Source of the DNA: Shewanella holmiensis
GTDB lineage: Bacteria > Pseudomonadota > Gammaproteobacteria > Enterobacterales > Shewanellaceae
DNA: 64,000 nucleotides
Direction of reading: 5' to 3'
NCBI RefSeq assembly: GCF_025370255.1
Contig: NZ_JAMTCD010000015.1
Coordinates: 1-64,000, forward strand
The position numbers and the translations under genes were made by a program. Within the stretch, counting starts at the first letter, position 1; every line of letters begins with the position of its first letter. The notes under the pieces were generated by a model. It saw only the letters and a list, made by a program, of their open reading frames with translations. It was not told where the DNA came from and searched no databases. Below, piece after piece: positions 8,581 through 17,930 of the stretch.

Positions 8581-9279
8581 TTTTGATAGCCCCACAAGTT
8601 CATGACACTTTATCTGCTTTAAACCACCTAATGCTGACACTTGCGCTAAAAATAACTCTGCACAGGCAATCGCATCGATCAGTGCATTGTGGCCTGCGTA
8701 AACAGGGAGATGATATCTTTCTCGACTTTGCCCTAAGCGAACACACCCTTCAACTAATTGACCGTGCTGACGAAGATAACGGGTTTTCTCGATCATTAAG
8801 GTATCGATAAAAGGCAATAATACCCGCTGACCAAATACGTTTTGCAAGCTTTGTTGGATAAACGCCATATCCATAGGTGCATGATGAGCCACTAAAATAT
8901 GACCTTGAGTTTGTCTTAATAACCACGCCATAGCCGCATCAATAGGTAAAGCATCCTGTAATTGGTGGTCGACAATGCCATGCACAGCGGCACTTTGGCC
9001 CACACTACCATCAATTGAAATCATCAAATGCTGTGCTCTAACTAAAGGAATCGTTCCCTTACTAATTGGCACCAAACCAATACTGATTATCTGATCATTT
9101 ATCGGGTCAAGCCCCGTCATCTCAAGATCAATAGCCATCAAATCAGCATCATAAATGCTGCGAGTAAACTGTTGAGTTAATGAATGTTGATATTCATTTA
9201 ATTGGCGATCATGTGAGCCTTGTTGTTTTGATAACGAGTCTAACCAAAATCGACTTTTAAGCCATAAATGATTGACCAC
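8578..9279 (-). CDS. DEDDh 3'-5' exonuclease, DnaQ/PolC-like
   Basis: 233 residues with the exonuclease motifs in order: ExoI DLEMTGLDP, ExoII HHAPMDMAF and ExoIII H-x4-D in GHNALIDAIA. These carry the acidic metal-binding residues and the general-base histidine. The start is GTG 9279, whose G is shared with the TAG of the upstream gene (TAGTG), with GGAG upstream, so the two genes are translationally coupled. It is not the replicative epsilon subunit, as it lacks an obvious polymerase-clamp context. A DNA or RNA trimming role is inferred. Coupling to the cNMP/CBS/nucleotidyltransferase gene suggests a shared function. Confidence 0.85.
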   Translation of the reverse strand: MVNHLWLKSRFWLDSLSKQQGSHDRQLNEYQHSLTQQFTRSIYDADLMAIDLEMTGLDPINDQIISIGLVPISKGTIPLVRAQHLMISIDGSVGQSAAVHGIVDHQLQDALPIDAAMAWLLRQTQGHILVAHHAPMDMAFIQQSLQNVFGQRVLLPFIDTLMIEKTRYLRQHGQLVEGCVRLGQSRERYHLPVYAGHNALIDAIACAELFLAQVSALGGLKQIKCHELVGLSK

Positions 9280-11126
9280 TAGAAGCTCCGAGTAAATTTA
9301 AGCTTTAACCCAGATTGAGCATCATGCACCACTTTAAAAGCATCGCGTAATTGGTGGCGAAGCAATGATGAGAGATCCTGCGGTTTTAGATAATTACTTA
9401 CGACCAAATTGTTAGTGGCTTGATAACCTTGATTAGCTAAGCGCATATGAGCAATAAATTCATGAGCATCAGCAAGGTTTAGCGCATCTTTACGATTGAT
9501 GATATTGGCATCCATTAACGCACGGATGCGTTTAGCGGTATTCACCTCTTTTATCCCTGCACTTAAGGCATACACCCGAGCAATATCATTAATCAAGGCA
9601 CTGCCTTTATGTTTTAAATCCATGCCTTTCACTTCACTTCCATCACGCTCAAGCACAAATTTTCTGAAAAAACCTAAAGGCGGCGTTTGTTGTAATGAAT
9701 TACCCGCCATGCCCGCTAAAAAAATATCATTATCTTTAGTATGCGACATTACCGAGTCTTGTAGCTCATCAAACAAGGTTTGCGGTCCATAAACCGCGCG
9801 CATATCAAAGAAAATACTGGCATGCATCAGCGCCTTAGGTTCTGGAGACATCACCCATTTTTTAAACTTCTGTTGCCATTGTTGCAATGATAATCGCCAT
9901 TGTGGATTTTGCGCCATGATATCGCCTGGACAATAAATATAACCACATTGGTCTAGCCCCTTACAAACTGCATGGGTCAATTTATCAAAATATGCTGCGG
10001 CAAATTCATCTGGTTCATGGGCTAGTAACAAGCCATTGTCTTGATCCGAACACGCCACTTGATCCTGACGTCCTTGTGAACCAAATGCTAACCAACAAAA
10101 CGCCATTGGCGCCTTGCCTAATAATTGTTGGTTAAGCACAATCAATCGACGAGTCAATGCATCGGTAACCGAGGTTAATACTCGGCCGATTTCTTCAGCT
10201 CTTGCATCTGCGCTGATTAAGTTTTGTAATAACACCGGAATTTGCTTACTGACATGGATTAATCTTTCAATAGAAGATTGGCGATCGATTTCACCAATAA
10301 GTAATAAAGGTTGCGAACTTTGCGAACGTAAAATATCAGTGCTGGTTACCATCCCTTTGGCTTGCTGATTATCAACCACTGGCAAATGATGAATATTGTG
10401 TTCGCTCATCAATAACATGGCTTCAAAAACTAATGCATTTGAGGCAACCGTTTGTGGTTGTTTTGTCATGACTTTGTCGACACACGCGAGGCCATCTAAG
10501 CCTTCAGCTAAGACGCGATTACGTAAATCGCGGTCAGTTAAAATGCCAACCAATTGTTGATCTTGCAACACTAAAACGGAAGAAACTCGGTGATCACGCA
10601 TTAACTTTGCGGCTTGCTGAACGCTAGCGTTTACTTCAATGCTGATCGGTGTATGCGACATAAGATTGGTTATACGACTCGTCGTGGTGAGATCTTTGGC
10701 CTTAAACTTATGCTCATTTCGCAAACGTTGTGCAAACGCTCGGGTGAAAAAGGTATCAAACTGACGATTTTGCGTGCGCAGCTCGGTAAACAAAGCTTGG
10801 GGAATGTGGTACACCAAACCATCTTCTAAAATGGCCACTTTATTAACCACCTTTTCACCCGACAATAAGGTCGAGAAGCCGAAACACTCACCTTCAGCAA
10901 CCCTATCAACGAGCACACCTTGGGGATCTCTGACCTCAAACGCGCCACTTCGCACTAAATAGAGTTTGGGATTAACTGGATCAAACTCAACAAATGCTGA
11001 TGCTTTAGCATAGTAACCAATATTAATTTCACGGGCGCAACGTGCTATCAGCGCAGCACACAGCACATCAAAAGGTGCATGGGTTTGTAAAAACTGTTCA
11101 ATGGGCTGTAACTCGCTGGCATTCAT
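9279..11126 (-). CDS. cNMP-binding/CBS/DUF294 putative nucleotidyltransferase
   Basis: 615 residues. A cyclic-nucleotide-binding-type beta-roll covers about 20-130. Two CBS domains follow at about 155-275 (VSSVLVLQDQQLVGILTDRDLR and IHHLPVVDNQQAKGMVTSTDILR, shown in parts here). Then comes a DUF294 nucleotidyltransferase core with GSQGRQDQ...SDQDNGLL, and finally the DUF294 substrate-binding C-terminal domain. This GlnD-like arrangement implies a nucleotide-sensing, nucleotide-transferring signalling protein whose target is unknown. It lies just downstream of the DUF4212/SSS symporter genes but behind a terminator. In many marine bacteria these genes occur together (family knowledge). Confidence 0.87.
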   Translation of the reverse strand: MNASELQPIEQFLQTHAPFDVLCAALIARCAREINIGYYAKASAFVEFDPVNPKLYLVRSGAFEVRDPQGVLVDRVAEGECFGFSTLLSGEKVVNKVAILEDGLVYHIPQALFTELRTQNRQFDTFFTRAFAQRLRNEHKFKAKDLTTTSRITNLMSHTPISIEVNASVQQAAKLMRDHRVSSVLVLQDQQLVGILTDRDLRNRVLAEGLDGLACVDKVMTKQPQTVASNALVFEAMLLMSEHNIHHLPVVDNQQAKGMVTSTDILRSQSSQPLLLIGEIDRQSSIERLIHVSKQIPVLLQNLISADARAEEIGRVLTSVTDALTRRLIVLNQQLLGKAPMAFCWLAFGSQGRQDQVACSDQDNGLLLAHEPDEFAAAYFDKLTHAVCKGLDQCGYIYCPGDIMAQNPQWRLSLQQWQQKFKKWVMSPEPKALMHASIFFDMRAVYGPQTLFDELQDSVMSHTKDNDIFLAGMAGNSLQQTPPLGFFRKFVLERDGSEVKGMDLKHKGSALINDIARVYALSAGIKEVNTAKRIRALMDANIINRKDALNLADAHEFIAHMRLANQGYQATNNLVVSNYLKPQDLSSLLRHQLRDAFKVVHDAQSGLKLKFTRSF

Positions 11127-11216
11127 AATTTTTTCTCAAAGACCCTTTGATTTAATATAGCGCCACTAACTAAATATTGGCTATAAGACTTAAGCCCAAC
11201 GATTATTTTTTCACCC

Positions 11217-11242
11217 ATAAAAAAGAGCGCCGAAGCGCTCTT
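11217..11242 (-). terminator. terminator of the symporter operon
   Basis: Minus strand AAGAGCGC-TTCG-GCGCTCTT followed by a T-run. A UUCG tetraloop closes a perfect 8-bp stem, 20 bases after the symporter stop. Confidence 0.9.
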
Positions 11243-11262
11243 AAAAGGGAAGATAATAATGC

Positions 11263-12981
11263 TTAGTGGTCTTGAGCTTCACCCGCACCTTGAGGGAAGC
11301 GAATAGACTCAACCATATCAACAACATCCTGTGGTACAGCGCCTGTTACTTTACTGACAGCGAATGCCACAATAAAGTTAACAAACATACCCATCATACC
11401 GATACCTTCTGGTGAAATTCCGAATAACCAGTTTTCTGGCGTGTTAGCACCGACGTTGACAAACTTGAAGTAAACAATATAGCCAGCGGTAAATAATAAA
11501 CCAACTAACATACCTGATATTGCGCCTTCTTTATTAATAGTTTTCGAGAAAATACCCATAATAATGGCTGGGAATAGCGATGCTGCGGCTAAACCGAAGG
11601 CTATCGCAACCACCGCTGCCACAAAACCTGGCGGATTAATACCAAAGTATCCTGCCATCACAATACCTAGCGCAGCTGCAATTCGGGCATACATCAATTC
11701 TTTCTTGTCTGAAATATCAGGCATGAGATTCTTTTTAAGCAAGTCATGTGATACCGACGTCGAAATAACAAGTAATAAACCGGCTGAAGTTGATAACGCT
11801 GCGGCTAAACCACCGGCGGCAACAAGGGCGATAACCCATGCTGGTAGACTAGCAATCTCAGGCGTAGCAAGTACCATAATATCGCGGTCAATGGTCATTT
11901 CATTTGTCGCACCATTGGCATACGAAATTTTGCCATCGTTATTTTTATCATCCCATGCTATTAAACCGGTTTTTTCCCAGTTCTTAATCCAATCAGGAGC
12001 AGACTCATATGCCACACCAGTTGAATCAGGACCATTAATGGTTTCAATCATATTTACACGAGAGAAAGCCGCTAATGCTGGAATAGTGGTATACATGATT
12101 GCAATAAACACTAATGCCCAACCCGCTGATAAACGCGCATCTTTCACTCTTGGAACCGTGAAGAAACGAACGATTACGTGTGGTAAACCTGCAGTACCAA
12201 ACATCAATGCGCCAGTGATAAAGAACACATCAACCATGGCTTTTGAGCCTTCAGTATATTGCGAAAATCCGAGTTCAGCAGATAGACCGTCGAGTTTGTC
12301 CAGCAAATAAACACCCGTACCATTACCTGCGGCATCGACTAATTCAGCACCAAAACCAACTTGAGGTAATACGTGCCCCGTCATCATGACAGAGATAAAA
12401 ATAGCAGGAACCATAAAGGCAAAAATTAATACACAGTATTGAGCAACCTGAGTATAAGTAATCCCTTTCATGCCGCCTAATACCGCATAGAAGAACACCA
12501 CGGCCATACCGATATAAACACCTGTGTCGACTTCAACTTCTAAGAAGCGAGAGAACACCACACCCACACCACGCATTTGACCTGCAATATAGGTAAAACA
12601 GATAAAGATGGCACAGATAACTGCAACGGTACGTGCGGTTTGTGAGTAGTAACGGTCACCGATAAAGTCGGGCACCGTAAACTTACCGAACTTGCGTAAA
12701 TAAGGCGCCATACACAAAGCTAATAATACGTAGCCCCCTGTCCAACCCATTAAGTAAACAGAACCGTCATAACCCGTAAACGATACGATACCTGCTAACG
12801 AGATAAATGATGCCGCTGACATCCAATCTGCTGCGGTAGCCATACCGTTCATCACTGGTGGAACCCCACCACCAGCAACGTAAAACTCTTTAGTTGAACC
12901 AGCACGCGCCCAAATCGCGATGCCGATATACAGCGCAAACGTCGCGCCAACAATGATATATGTTAATGTTTGAACATCCAT
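11263..12981 (-). CDS. sodium:solute symporter, VC_2705-type large subunit
   Basis: A 572-residue SSS-family transporter with about 13 hydrophobic segments, starting MDVQTLTYIIVGATFALYIG. The FYVAGGGVPP and MATAADWMSAASFISLAG segments are family hallmarks. It resembles acetate/monocarboxylate permeases of the ActP group. A 60-residue non-membrane loop (about 310-370) contains DKNNDGKISYAN (345-356), which fits an EF-hand-like calcium loop. It is preceded 11 bases away by the DUF4212 small subunit, the pairing that defines this subfamily. The substrate is probably acetate, lactate or another short organic acid; it is not proven by sequence. Confidence 0.87.
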   Translation of the reverse strand: MDVQTLTYIIVGATFALYIGIAIWARAGSTKEFYVAGGGVPPVMNGMATAADWMSAASFISLAGIVSFTGYDGSVYLMGWTGGYVLLALCMAPYLRKFGKFTVPDFIGDRYYSQTARTVAVICAIFICFTYIAGQMRGVGVVFSRFLEVEVDTGVYIGMAVVFFYAVLGGMKGITYTQVAQYCVLIFAFMVPAIFISVMMTGHVLPQVGFGAELVDAAGNGTGVYLLDKLDGLSAELGFSQYTEGSKAMVDVFFITGALMFGTAGLPHVIVRFFTVPRVKDARLSAGWALVFIAIMYTTIPALAAFSRVNMIETINGPDSTGVAYESAPDWIKNWEKTGLIAWDDKNNDGKISYANGATNEMTIDRDIMVLATPEIASLPAWVIALVAAGGLAAALSTSAGLLLVISTSVSHDLLKKNLMPDISDKKELMYARIAAALGIVMAGYFGINPPGFVAAVVAIAFGLAAASLFPAIIMGIFSKTINKEGAISGMLVGLLFTAGYIVYFKFVNVGANTPENWLFGISPEGIGMMGMFVNFIVAFAVSKVTGAVPQDVVDMVESIRFPQGAGEAQDH

Positions 12982-12992
12982 TTCAGTGCCCC

Positions 12993-13259
12993 TTAGTCTT
13001 CATGAACATCGTATTTTTTGTCTAGGGCATTTGCTTTTGCCACATAAACAAAAATCAGCGCCACGAATACATACATTGCACCCTGCTGCGCAAACCAAAA
13101 GCCTAATTTAAATCCCATAAAGGTGATTTCATTAAGCGCGTCTACAAATAAAATACCGCAGCCAAATGACACTGCAGCCCAAATTGCTAGCAGTCCAAGT
13201 ACTAAACGTAAATTTTCACGCCAATACCCTGCTGCTTTATCGTTATTTTCAAAAGCCAT
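12993..13259 (-). CDS. DUF4212 small subunit of sodium:solute symporter
   Basis: 88 residues with two transmembrane helices (about 18-40 and 50-75) and charged ends. It matches the DUF4212 proteins that accompany VC_2705-type symporters in marine gammaproteobacteria. It is first gene of the two-gene operon, 11 bases before the large subunit. It is probably an accessory membrane subunit; its mechanism is not known. Confidence 0.88.
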   Translation of the reverse strand: MAFENNDKAAGYWRENLRLVLGLLAIWAAVSFGCGILFVDALNEITFMGFKLGFWFAQQGAMYVFVALIFVYVAKANALDKKYDVHED

Positions 13260-13340
13260 TGCGACTCCCCTGTGCTAGTTTTTATAAAGTCGAGTTGTAA
13301 AGTCATTGTTAATCTAGCAACTCTAGGGGGTTCGACAATC

Positions 13341-13354
13341 AAGACCTTAGTCTA
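13341..13354. promoter_or_regulatory. possible operator AAGACCTTAGTCTA upstream of the symporter
   Basis: A pseudo-palindrome lying about 80-95 bases upstream of the DUF4212 start. Its reverse complement matches 11 of 14 bases of the site at 13459-13472. It resembles sites of LuxR-type regulators of acetate/organic-acid uptake genes; that link is recollection and inference only. Confidence 0.4.
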
Positions 13355-13458
13355 ATTAAATGATGACACACATCAAAGAAAGCAAAATAAACAGATTAAA
13401 AACATACACATAGGTAAGCTTCGAACAAGGTAAACATAATGTAATTAGCCTGCAGCCC

Positions 13459-13472
13459 TAGACCAAGGTCGA
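13459..13472. promoter_or_regulatory. possible operator TAGACCAAGGTCGA upstream of the symporter
   Basis: Second copy of the AGACC-N3-GTC pseudo-palindrome, about 118 bases from the first (about 11 helical turns). It contains the perfect GACC-AA-GGTC inverted repeat. Confidence 0.4.
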
Positions 13473-13597
13473 ACAAATATGCTGTTGCTATAACCATTAA
13501 ATTAACTAAGACAGGAAATAACCAAGCTATTATAAGTGAAAGGCGAAGTGAATAACTTGTGATCATGTGGTTTGGCAGGTAAAATTTTTATATAATA

Positions 13598-15793
13598 ATG
13601 AGAAAGGATATTTCATTGAAAAACCTGTTTTCAACTCCAAAAAACCTGTTATTTTCCATTGCAATGGGCATTCTTGCCCTTGTAATTAATCTTTATCCCA
13701 TTCCTTTTTTTGCTAACGTACAATTTATTGTAGGTAATACACTAACGGTTATCGTAGCGGTATTATGTGGTCCTTGGTACGCGTTAATTACCTCCATGTT
13801 TGCTTCTACAGGCCTGATGCTAATTTGGGACAGTTATCATGTGTTTGCTATTTTTTCCTTAGAGGCATTATTTTTAGGTTTTTGTCGGCGACGTGATATT
13901 TATGCTCTTTATGGCAGTATCATTTTTTGGGTTTTGATTGGCATGCCCATATTCTACTTAATGGCCAATATATTCTTTGAATTACCCGCAGAACACCTCC
14001 CCTTTGTGACGCTAAAGCAAGCTATTAATAGCTTGATTTACACCAGTATTGCTTCTTTACTGATATTAATGCTGCCCAAATTATGGTTATTTGAAACTAA
14101 GATTAAAGATAAACAGCGCCGGACACTCAGTAAGCAGATGGTGTATTTCATAACCTTAATGATTACTTTATCGCTCTTGTTTTCAGCTTTGTATTTCAAC
14201 TTTATTTCATTGAATAAACAGCAATCACTGATTAAAAAGAATCAGCAAGAAACGGTATTTCATCTAAGTTATGCTGGCGAACAATATATCGAGATGCATA
14301 CCAAGGTGATAAAAAATGCCGCACAGTTTTTTACATTAGTGAACAATACCAGCGCCGAACAACAACCTTTACTGAGCAATTTACATAATAATTATCCAGG
14401 TTTTATCAGTATGCTCATCACTGATGATAAAGCGAAAATAGTTAGCGCAACCCCAATTACACGATTTAAAGACATTCACTCGAGTAACCATTTAAGCGTT
14501 AAAGACCGAGACTATTTTATCGAGGCTTTTTATAACCAGAAAATATTTACCTCGTCAGTCTTTGTCGGAAGAGGTTTCGGTAATGATGCAATCATAGCGA
14601 TTAGCGCCCCCTATTTTCAAAAAGATGCTCCTTTACAACCAGCGGGGATTATTGAAGGTTCACTCGATTTAAAATACTTCTCCGCTATTGATTATGATTT
14701 CAACAAACACAAGAACCAGTCAGTCATATTAACCGATGAAGCCAATAGCATCATTTACGCCTCAGATGAGCTCAATTTAAAAGTGATGTCACCATTTAAG
14801 TACAGTATACATAATGGATTTTATGTCACAGATTTACAGTTACTCAATTTAAAAAATACAGCATCTAATATTCCTGAATATATTTATGCCTCTAAAGAGC
14901 TTAATAACGGCTGGAAAATATATGTCATTGAGCCTTTTTCGCCATTGTTAAAACAGGCAGAAAAACAAATGCTCACTAGCTTTATCATATTACTGGCTGC
15001 ATTGCTGTTCAGTTTCTTTATTTCTAATCGAATTAGTCAGTTACTGACAGTACCCTTGGAGATGGTGGCAAATCATTTTGGAAAATTAAATCAAAATGAT
15101 TTAAACACTCAAGTATTAGATGAAAGCTCGCCAAGAGAAGTTTATAGCCTTTATCAAAGATTATTAACCAGTAAACAAGAGCTTATATCACACCAGTTAG
15201 CACTGGAAGAAACCGTCGCATTGCGGACATTAGAACTGGAAAATGCCAATCAAAAACTACAGGAATTAGTGGATAAAGACCCATTAACAAATCTATTTAA
15301 TCGACGCTTTGCAGAACATAAGTTTACTGAAATAAGAGATTTTTGCTTACGTAGCGAACAAGCTATTACTGTGGCGGTCCTCGACTTAGATTTTTTTAAA
15401 GCGATTAATGACAGCTATGGGCACTTAGCCGGAGATGAATGTCTTCGCCAAGTATCTGAGCAATTATCACAGCACTTTAAGCGCGATATTGATATTTTGG
15501 CTCGTTATGGTGGTGAAGAATTTATTCTGATTTTGCCAATGACAAATGCACTGAATATTGAGCATCATTTAAATGAATTTAGAATTAAGTTAGCAGCAAC
15601 TAAAATCAACGCCCCAAATTCGGAGCAAAATTTCAACATCACGGCCAGCATAGGCGCGATAACGGCAAATGCCAGTTATCATGCCCAATTAGATAAATGG
15701 ATTAAAATTGCTGATGATAATCTATACCAGGCAAAAGCCCAGGGACGTAATAGAGTCATTGTCAGTATTATTAATCCTGAAGCTGAGTCATAA
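13598..15793 (+). CDS. membrane diguanylate cyclase (5-TM sensor, Cache, HAMP, GGDEF)
   Basis: 731 residues. Order: about five transmembrane helices (17-170), another at about 180-200, an extracytoplasmic Cache-like region (about 210-450), a helix at about 455-475, HAMP and coiled coil (476-560), then GGDEF. The active loop is GGEEF at 638-642, and the product-inhibition I-site RDID (629-632) sits exactly five residues before it. It should therefore make cyclic di-GMP with feedback control. ATG 13598 has no ribosome site, whereas TTG 13616 has AAAGGA 7 bases upstream and may be the real start. The 3' end overlaps the convergent hydrolase gene by 23 bases. Confidence 0.9.
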   Translation: MRKDISLKNLFSTPKNLLFSIAMGILALVINLYPIPFFANVQFIVGNTLTVIVAVLCGPWYALITSMFASTGLMLIWDSYHVFAIFSLEALFLGFCRRRDIYALYGSIIFWVLIGMPIFYLMANIFFELPAEHLPFVTLKQAINSLIYTSIASLLILMLPKLWLFETKIKDKQRRTLSKQMVYFITLMITLSLLFSALYFNFISLNKQQSLIKKNQQETVFHLSYAGEQYIEMHTKVIKNAAQFFTLVNNTSAEQQPLLSNLHNNYPGFISMLITDDKAKIVSATPITRFKDIHSSNHLSVKDRDYFIEAFYNQKIFTSSVFVGRGFGNDAIIAISAPYFQKDAPLQPAGIIEGSLDLKYFSAIDYDFNKHKNQSVILTDEANSIIYASDELNLKVMSPFKYSIHNGFYVTDLQLLNLKNTASNIPEYIYASKELNNGWKIYVIEPFSPLLKQAEKQMLTSFIILLAALLFSFFISNRISQLLTVPLEMVANHFGKLNQNDLNTQVLDESSPREVYSLYQRLLTSKQELISHQLALEETVALRTLELENANQKLQELVDKDPLTNLFNRRFAEHKFTEIRDFCLRSEQAITVAVLDLDFFKAINDSYGHLAGDECLRQVSEQLSQHFKRDIDILARYGGEEFILILPMTNALNIEHHLNEFRIKLAATKINAPNSEQNFNITASIGAITANASYHAQLDKWIKIADDNLYQAKAQGRNRVIVSIINPEAES

Positions 15794-17225
15794 AGGCATC
15801 CATTCGACCTAACATATAAGGGTAGAATGGGTTCCATTTTTGACGCAACATGTTGGCTGCAGACATTGAGAACAAACCTCTTTCAGCCTGAAATATTGCT
15901 AGGCCAATTTGAACCGTCTCACTGTTTTCAACGGCAATTGGCCCATAAAGTGAATCTTCAATTGGAAAAGGTAAAGCAATATGCGAAAGAGAAAATACTC
16001 CTTTAGGCCAGCTCAACAATAGTTCTTGCGGAGCTTGATCAGCGAATAATCCGACTTCCCTTGCACGCACTGCGCGTCCATCTTGTTGATAACTTTCGAT
16101 AAAAGTTAAACGATAATCAATCGGATGATTGGTCCAGTATGGATCAAACGGTAACATTGGATCTTGATTCATTAACAAACGAAAATTTGAACTGCGATTA
16201 TAGTCAAAGATAACCAATTCATGCTGATTTTCGGGTAAATATTGATAAAGCTCATCTACAACATTTACCGAAGAAACCGTATCATCAATGATTGACTGGA
16301 ACGTTTGAATCGGCGCAATTGCTTGCAATTGCTTAGGATTTAATTGTTTCAAAAGCAGCTGATTACGTAACGTTAACTGATAAACAACATCCCCCGCATT
16401 CACGGCAAATGACATGTATTTGAATGGGTCATATTCAGTTTCAACACTATTCCAATACAATTTTTCTTGTCCAAGTAACTCACCTAACTTTGCCTGCCAG
16501 TAGGCTCCCTGTGCGATGGGCGTTAAACCTATTGCTGGAGACATGAAAATCATTTTACTGTATTGGGTAGCTTTGTTAAGCGTAATTGCTTCAAGTTCAT
16601 GGTTTAACGCTAACGCTGCACCCGTTGAAAAACCCACCACATAGAGGGGTTTACCTTTTAGTTTTTCTGAAAGATGAGTGGTGGCCAGTGACACTACAGC
16701 AGCTAAATCAGACCAGGTAATATCAGTCAACCCAGATGGAATAGTACCGTGACCAGGCAATCTTAATCCCACAATATGAGCCTGGTGACGATAATGTTCT
16801 GCGATATGTGACATTGAATAAGGGGAATCTGACATACCATGTATTAGCAATAAGCCAAATTCAGCATCATCATTTTCCCATTCAAAAGAGCGATTCCAAT
16901 CTGAATGCCATAAAGCAGGATCCGACGAACTGCCTTTTTCATAACGATTTACTGGAGAGGCTATTTCCGGCTGATATTTCTGATAAATCTTTTTATCAAC
17001 TTCTTTAAAAAGTTTATCTTCTAAGGATAGATATTCAGTAAAATTTTTTAAACCAGACTGTTGATGATATTCATTTTTTAGATGGGTTGTATGCCATATT
17101 GAAAGATCTGGCTTTTCATTTAATAGCCAAACTGCCAACATAATCAAAGCGAGGGATGTGCCAATGATGCTATAAAATAATGCAAAGAAAAAGTGCTTAG
17201 TAGAACCGATAACAATAGCGCGCAT
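15771..17225 (-). CDS. membrane-anchored alpha/beta hydrolase
   Basis: 484 residues. A transmembrane segment near residues 12-34 suggests an envelope protein facing the periplasm. LLLIHGMSDSPYS (126-138) is the oxyanion-hole region, LPGHG follows, and VVGFSTGAA gives the nucleophile Ser200 in G-x-S-x-G. The layout is that of serine esterases/lipases; the substrate is unknown. It converges with the diguanylate cyclase and the last 23 bases of the two genes overlap. Confidence 0.82.
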   Translation of the reverse strand: MRAIVIGSTKHFFFALFYSIIGTSLALIMLAVWLLNEKPDLSIWHTTHLKNEYHQQSGLKNFTEYLSLEDKLFKEVDKKIYQKYQPEIASPVNRYEKGSSSDPALWHSDWNRSFEWENDDAEFGLLLIHGMSDSPYSMSHIAEHYRHQAHIVGLRLPGHGTIPSGLTDITWSDLAAVVSLATTHLSEKLKGKPLYVVGFSTGAALALNHELEAITLNKATQYSKMIFMSPAIGLTPIAQGAYWQAKLGELLGQEKLYWNSVETEYDPFKYMSFAVNAGDVVYQLTLRNQLLLKQLNPKQLQAIAPIQTFQSIIDDTVSSVNVVDELYQYLPENQHELVIFDYNRSSNFRLLMNQDPMLPFDPYWTNHPIDYRLTFIESYQQDGRAVRAREVGLFADQAPQELLLSWPKGVFSLSHIALPFPIEDSLYGPIAVENSETVQIGLAIFQAERGLFSMSAANMLRQKWNPFYPYMLGRMDAFMTQLQD

Positions 17226-17334
17226 GGGGATCCTTTTAATCTAAACCAACAATGAGTACATCAAAAAACTAAACGCCTAAAAGAGTTTAGGCTGATAAGA
17301 TATTATATTAATCATAATAGTAAACGATATTAAA

Positions 17335-17877
17335 ATGAAAATGCTTGATGAAAATTCATCCACGCCAGAATCAATTAGTCACTACTTTGGGGCCTCGACA
17401 CCCAAAATCATCTTTTATTTACCGTCAGCGCCAATCATTCCAAAACATTGGCTTGCGATAAATGAACAAGCAATTGCACAATTAATTCATGCTAATGGTA
17501 ATCACTGGCGTAAAATTATGGTGATAATAAGTAAACTTGTGTGCAAAGAGTTTTCTGATTGGAGAAAAGTACAACCAAGCTTGTTTCAACAAAATAGTGC
17601 CGCTCATGTCCCCCTTGCAATTGTCATTGTGCATGATTCATTTGAAAAAGCGGATGATCTTGCGCTAGATCCTAATATCATGCACATCATTTGCGGCAAA
17701 AATACCTTTTCACGTTTCACATTTGAAAATATCAAACTTGATCAAAACCTGTCATTGAATGAAAAGCAGACTATTCAATACCATCACCCAATATTTCTAA
17801 CGCCATATTTAGACTATCGCCAATTTCCTAATGCATTAATAGCATTATTAAGACCTTTGCTGCACCAAAATAACTGA
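17335..17877 (+). CDS. uncharacterised protein, 180 residues
   Basis: Not recognised with certainty. The protein is soluble-looking, with no signal peptide. Hydrophobic strands (KIIFYLP, WRKIMVIISKLV, PLAIVIVHDSF, IMHIICGK) alternate with polar stretches, suggesting a small alpha/beta fold. YLPSAPIIPKHWLAINEQAI near the N-terminus looks conserved in character. No clear ribosome site precedes ATG 17335; ATG 17341 is an alternative. It stands alone between two leftward genes. Confidence 0.6.
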   Translation: MKMLDENSSTPESISHYFGASTPKIIFYLPSAPIIPKHWLAINEQAIAQLIHANGNHWRKIMVIISKLVCKEFSDWRKVQPSLFQQNSAAHVPLAIVIVHDSFEKADDLALDPNIMHIICGKNTFSRFTFENIKLDQNLSLNEKQTIQYHHPIFLTPYLDYRQFPNALIALLRPLLHQNN

Positions 17878-17930
17878 AGTTTAACAAGTAGGATACTCAA
17901 CCGTTAAATAATATCGATGGGGAATGTGTT

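Larger units (their letters stand above)
13260..13597. other. promoter region of symporter operon and of the diguanylate cyclase
   Basis: A 338-base divergent gap. It holds two related pseudo-palindromes of the form AGACC-N3-GTC, listed separately. No small gene is evident. Confidence 0.5.

Noticed and set aside
11564..12310. 248-codon open frame opposite the symporter gene
   Set aside because: Antisense shadow of a conserved transporter; low-complexity Ala/Thr/Pro composition and no ribosome site.
13361..13375. TGATGACACACATCA as a possible CRP site
   Set aside because: Symmetrical, but half-sites TGATG/CATCA do not match TGTGA-N6-TCACA.
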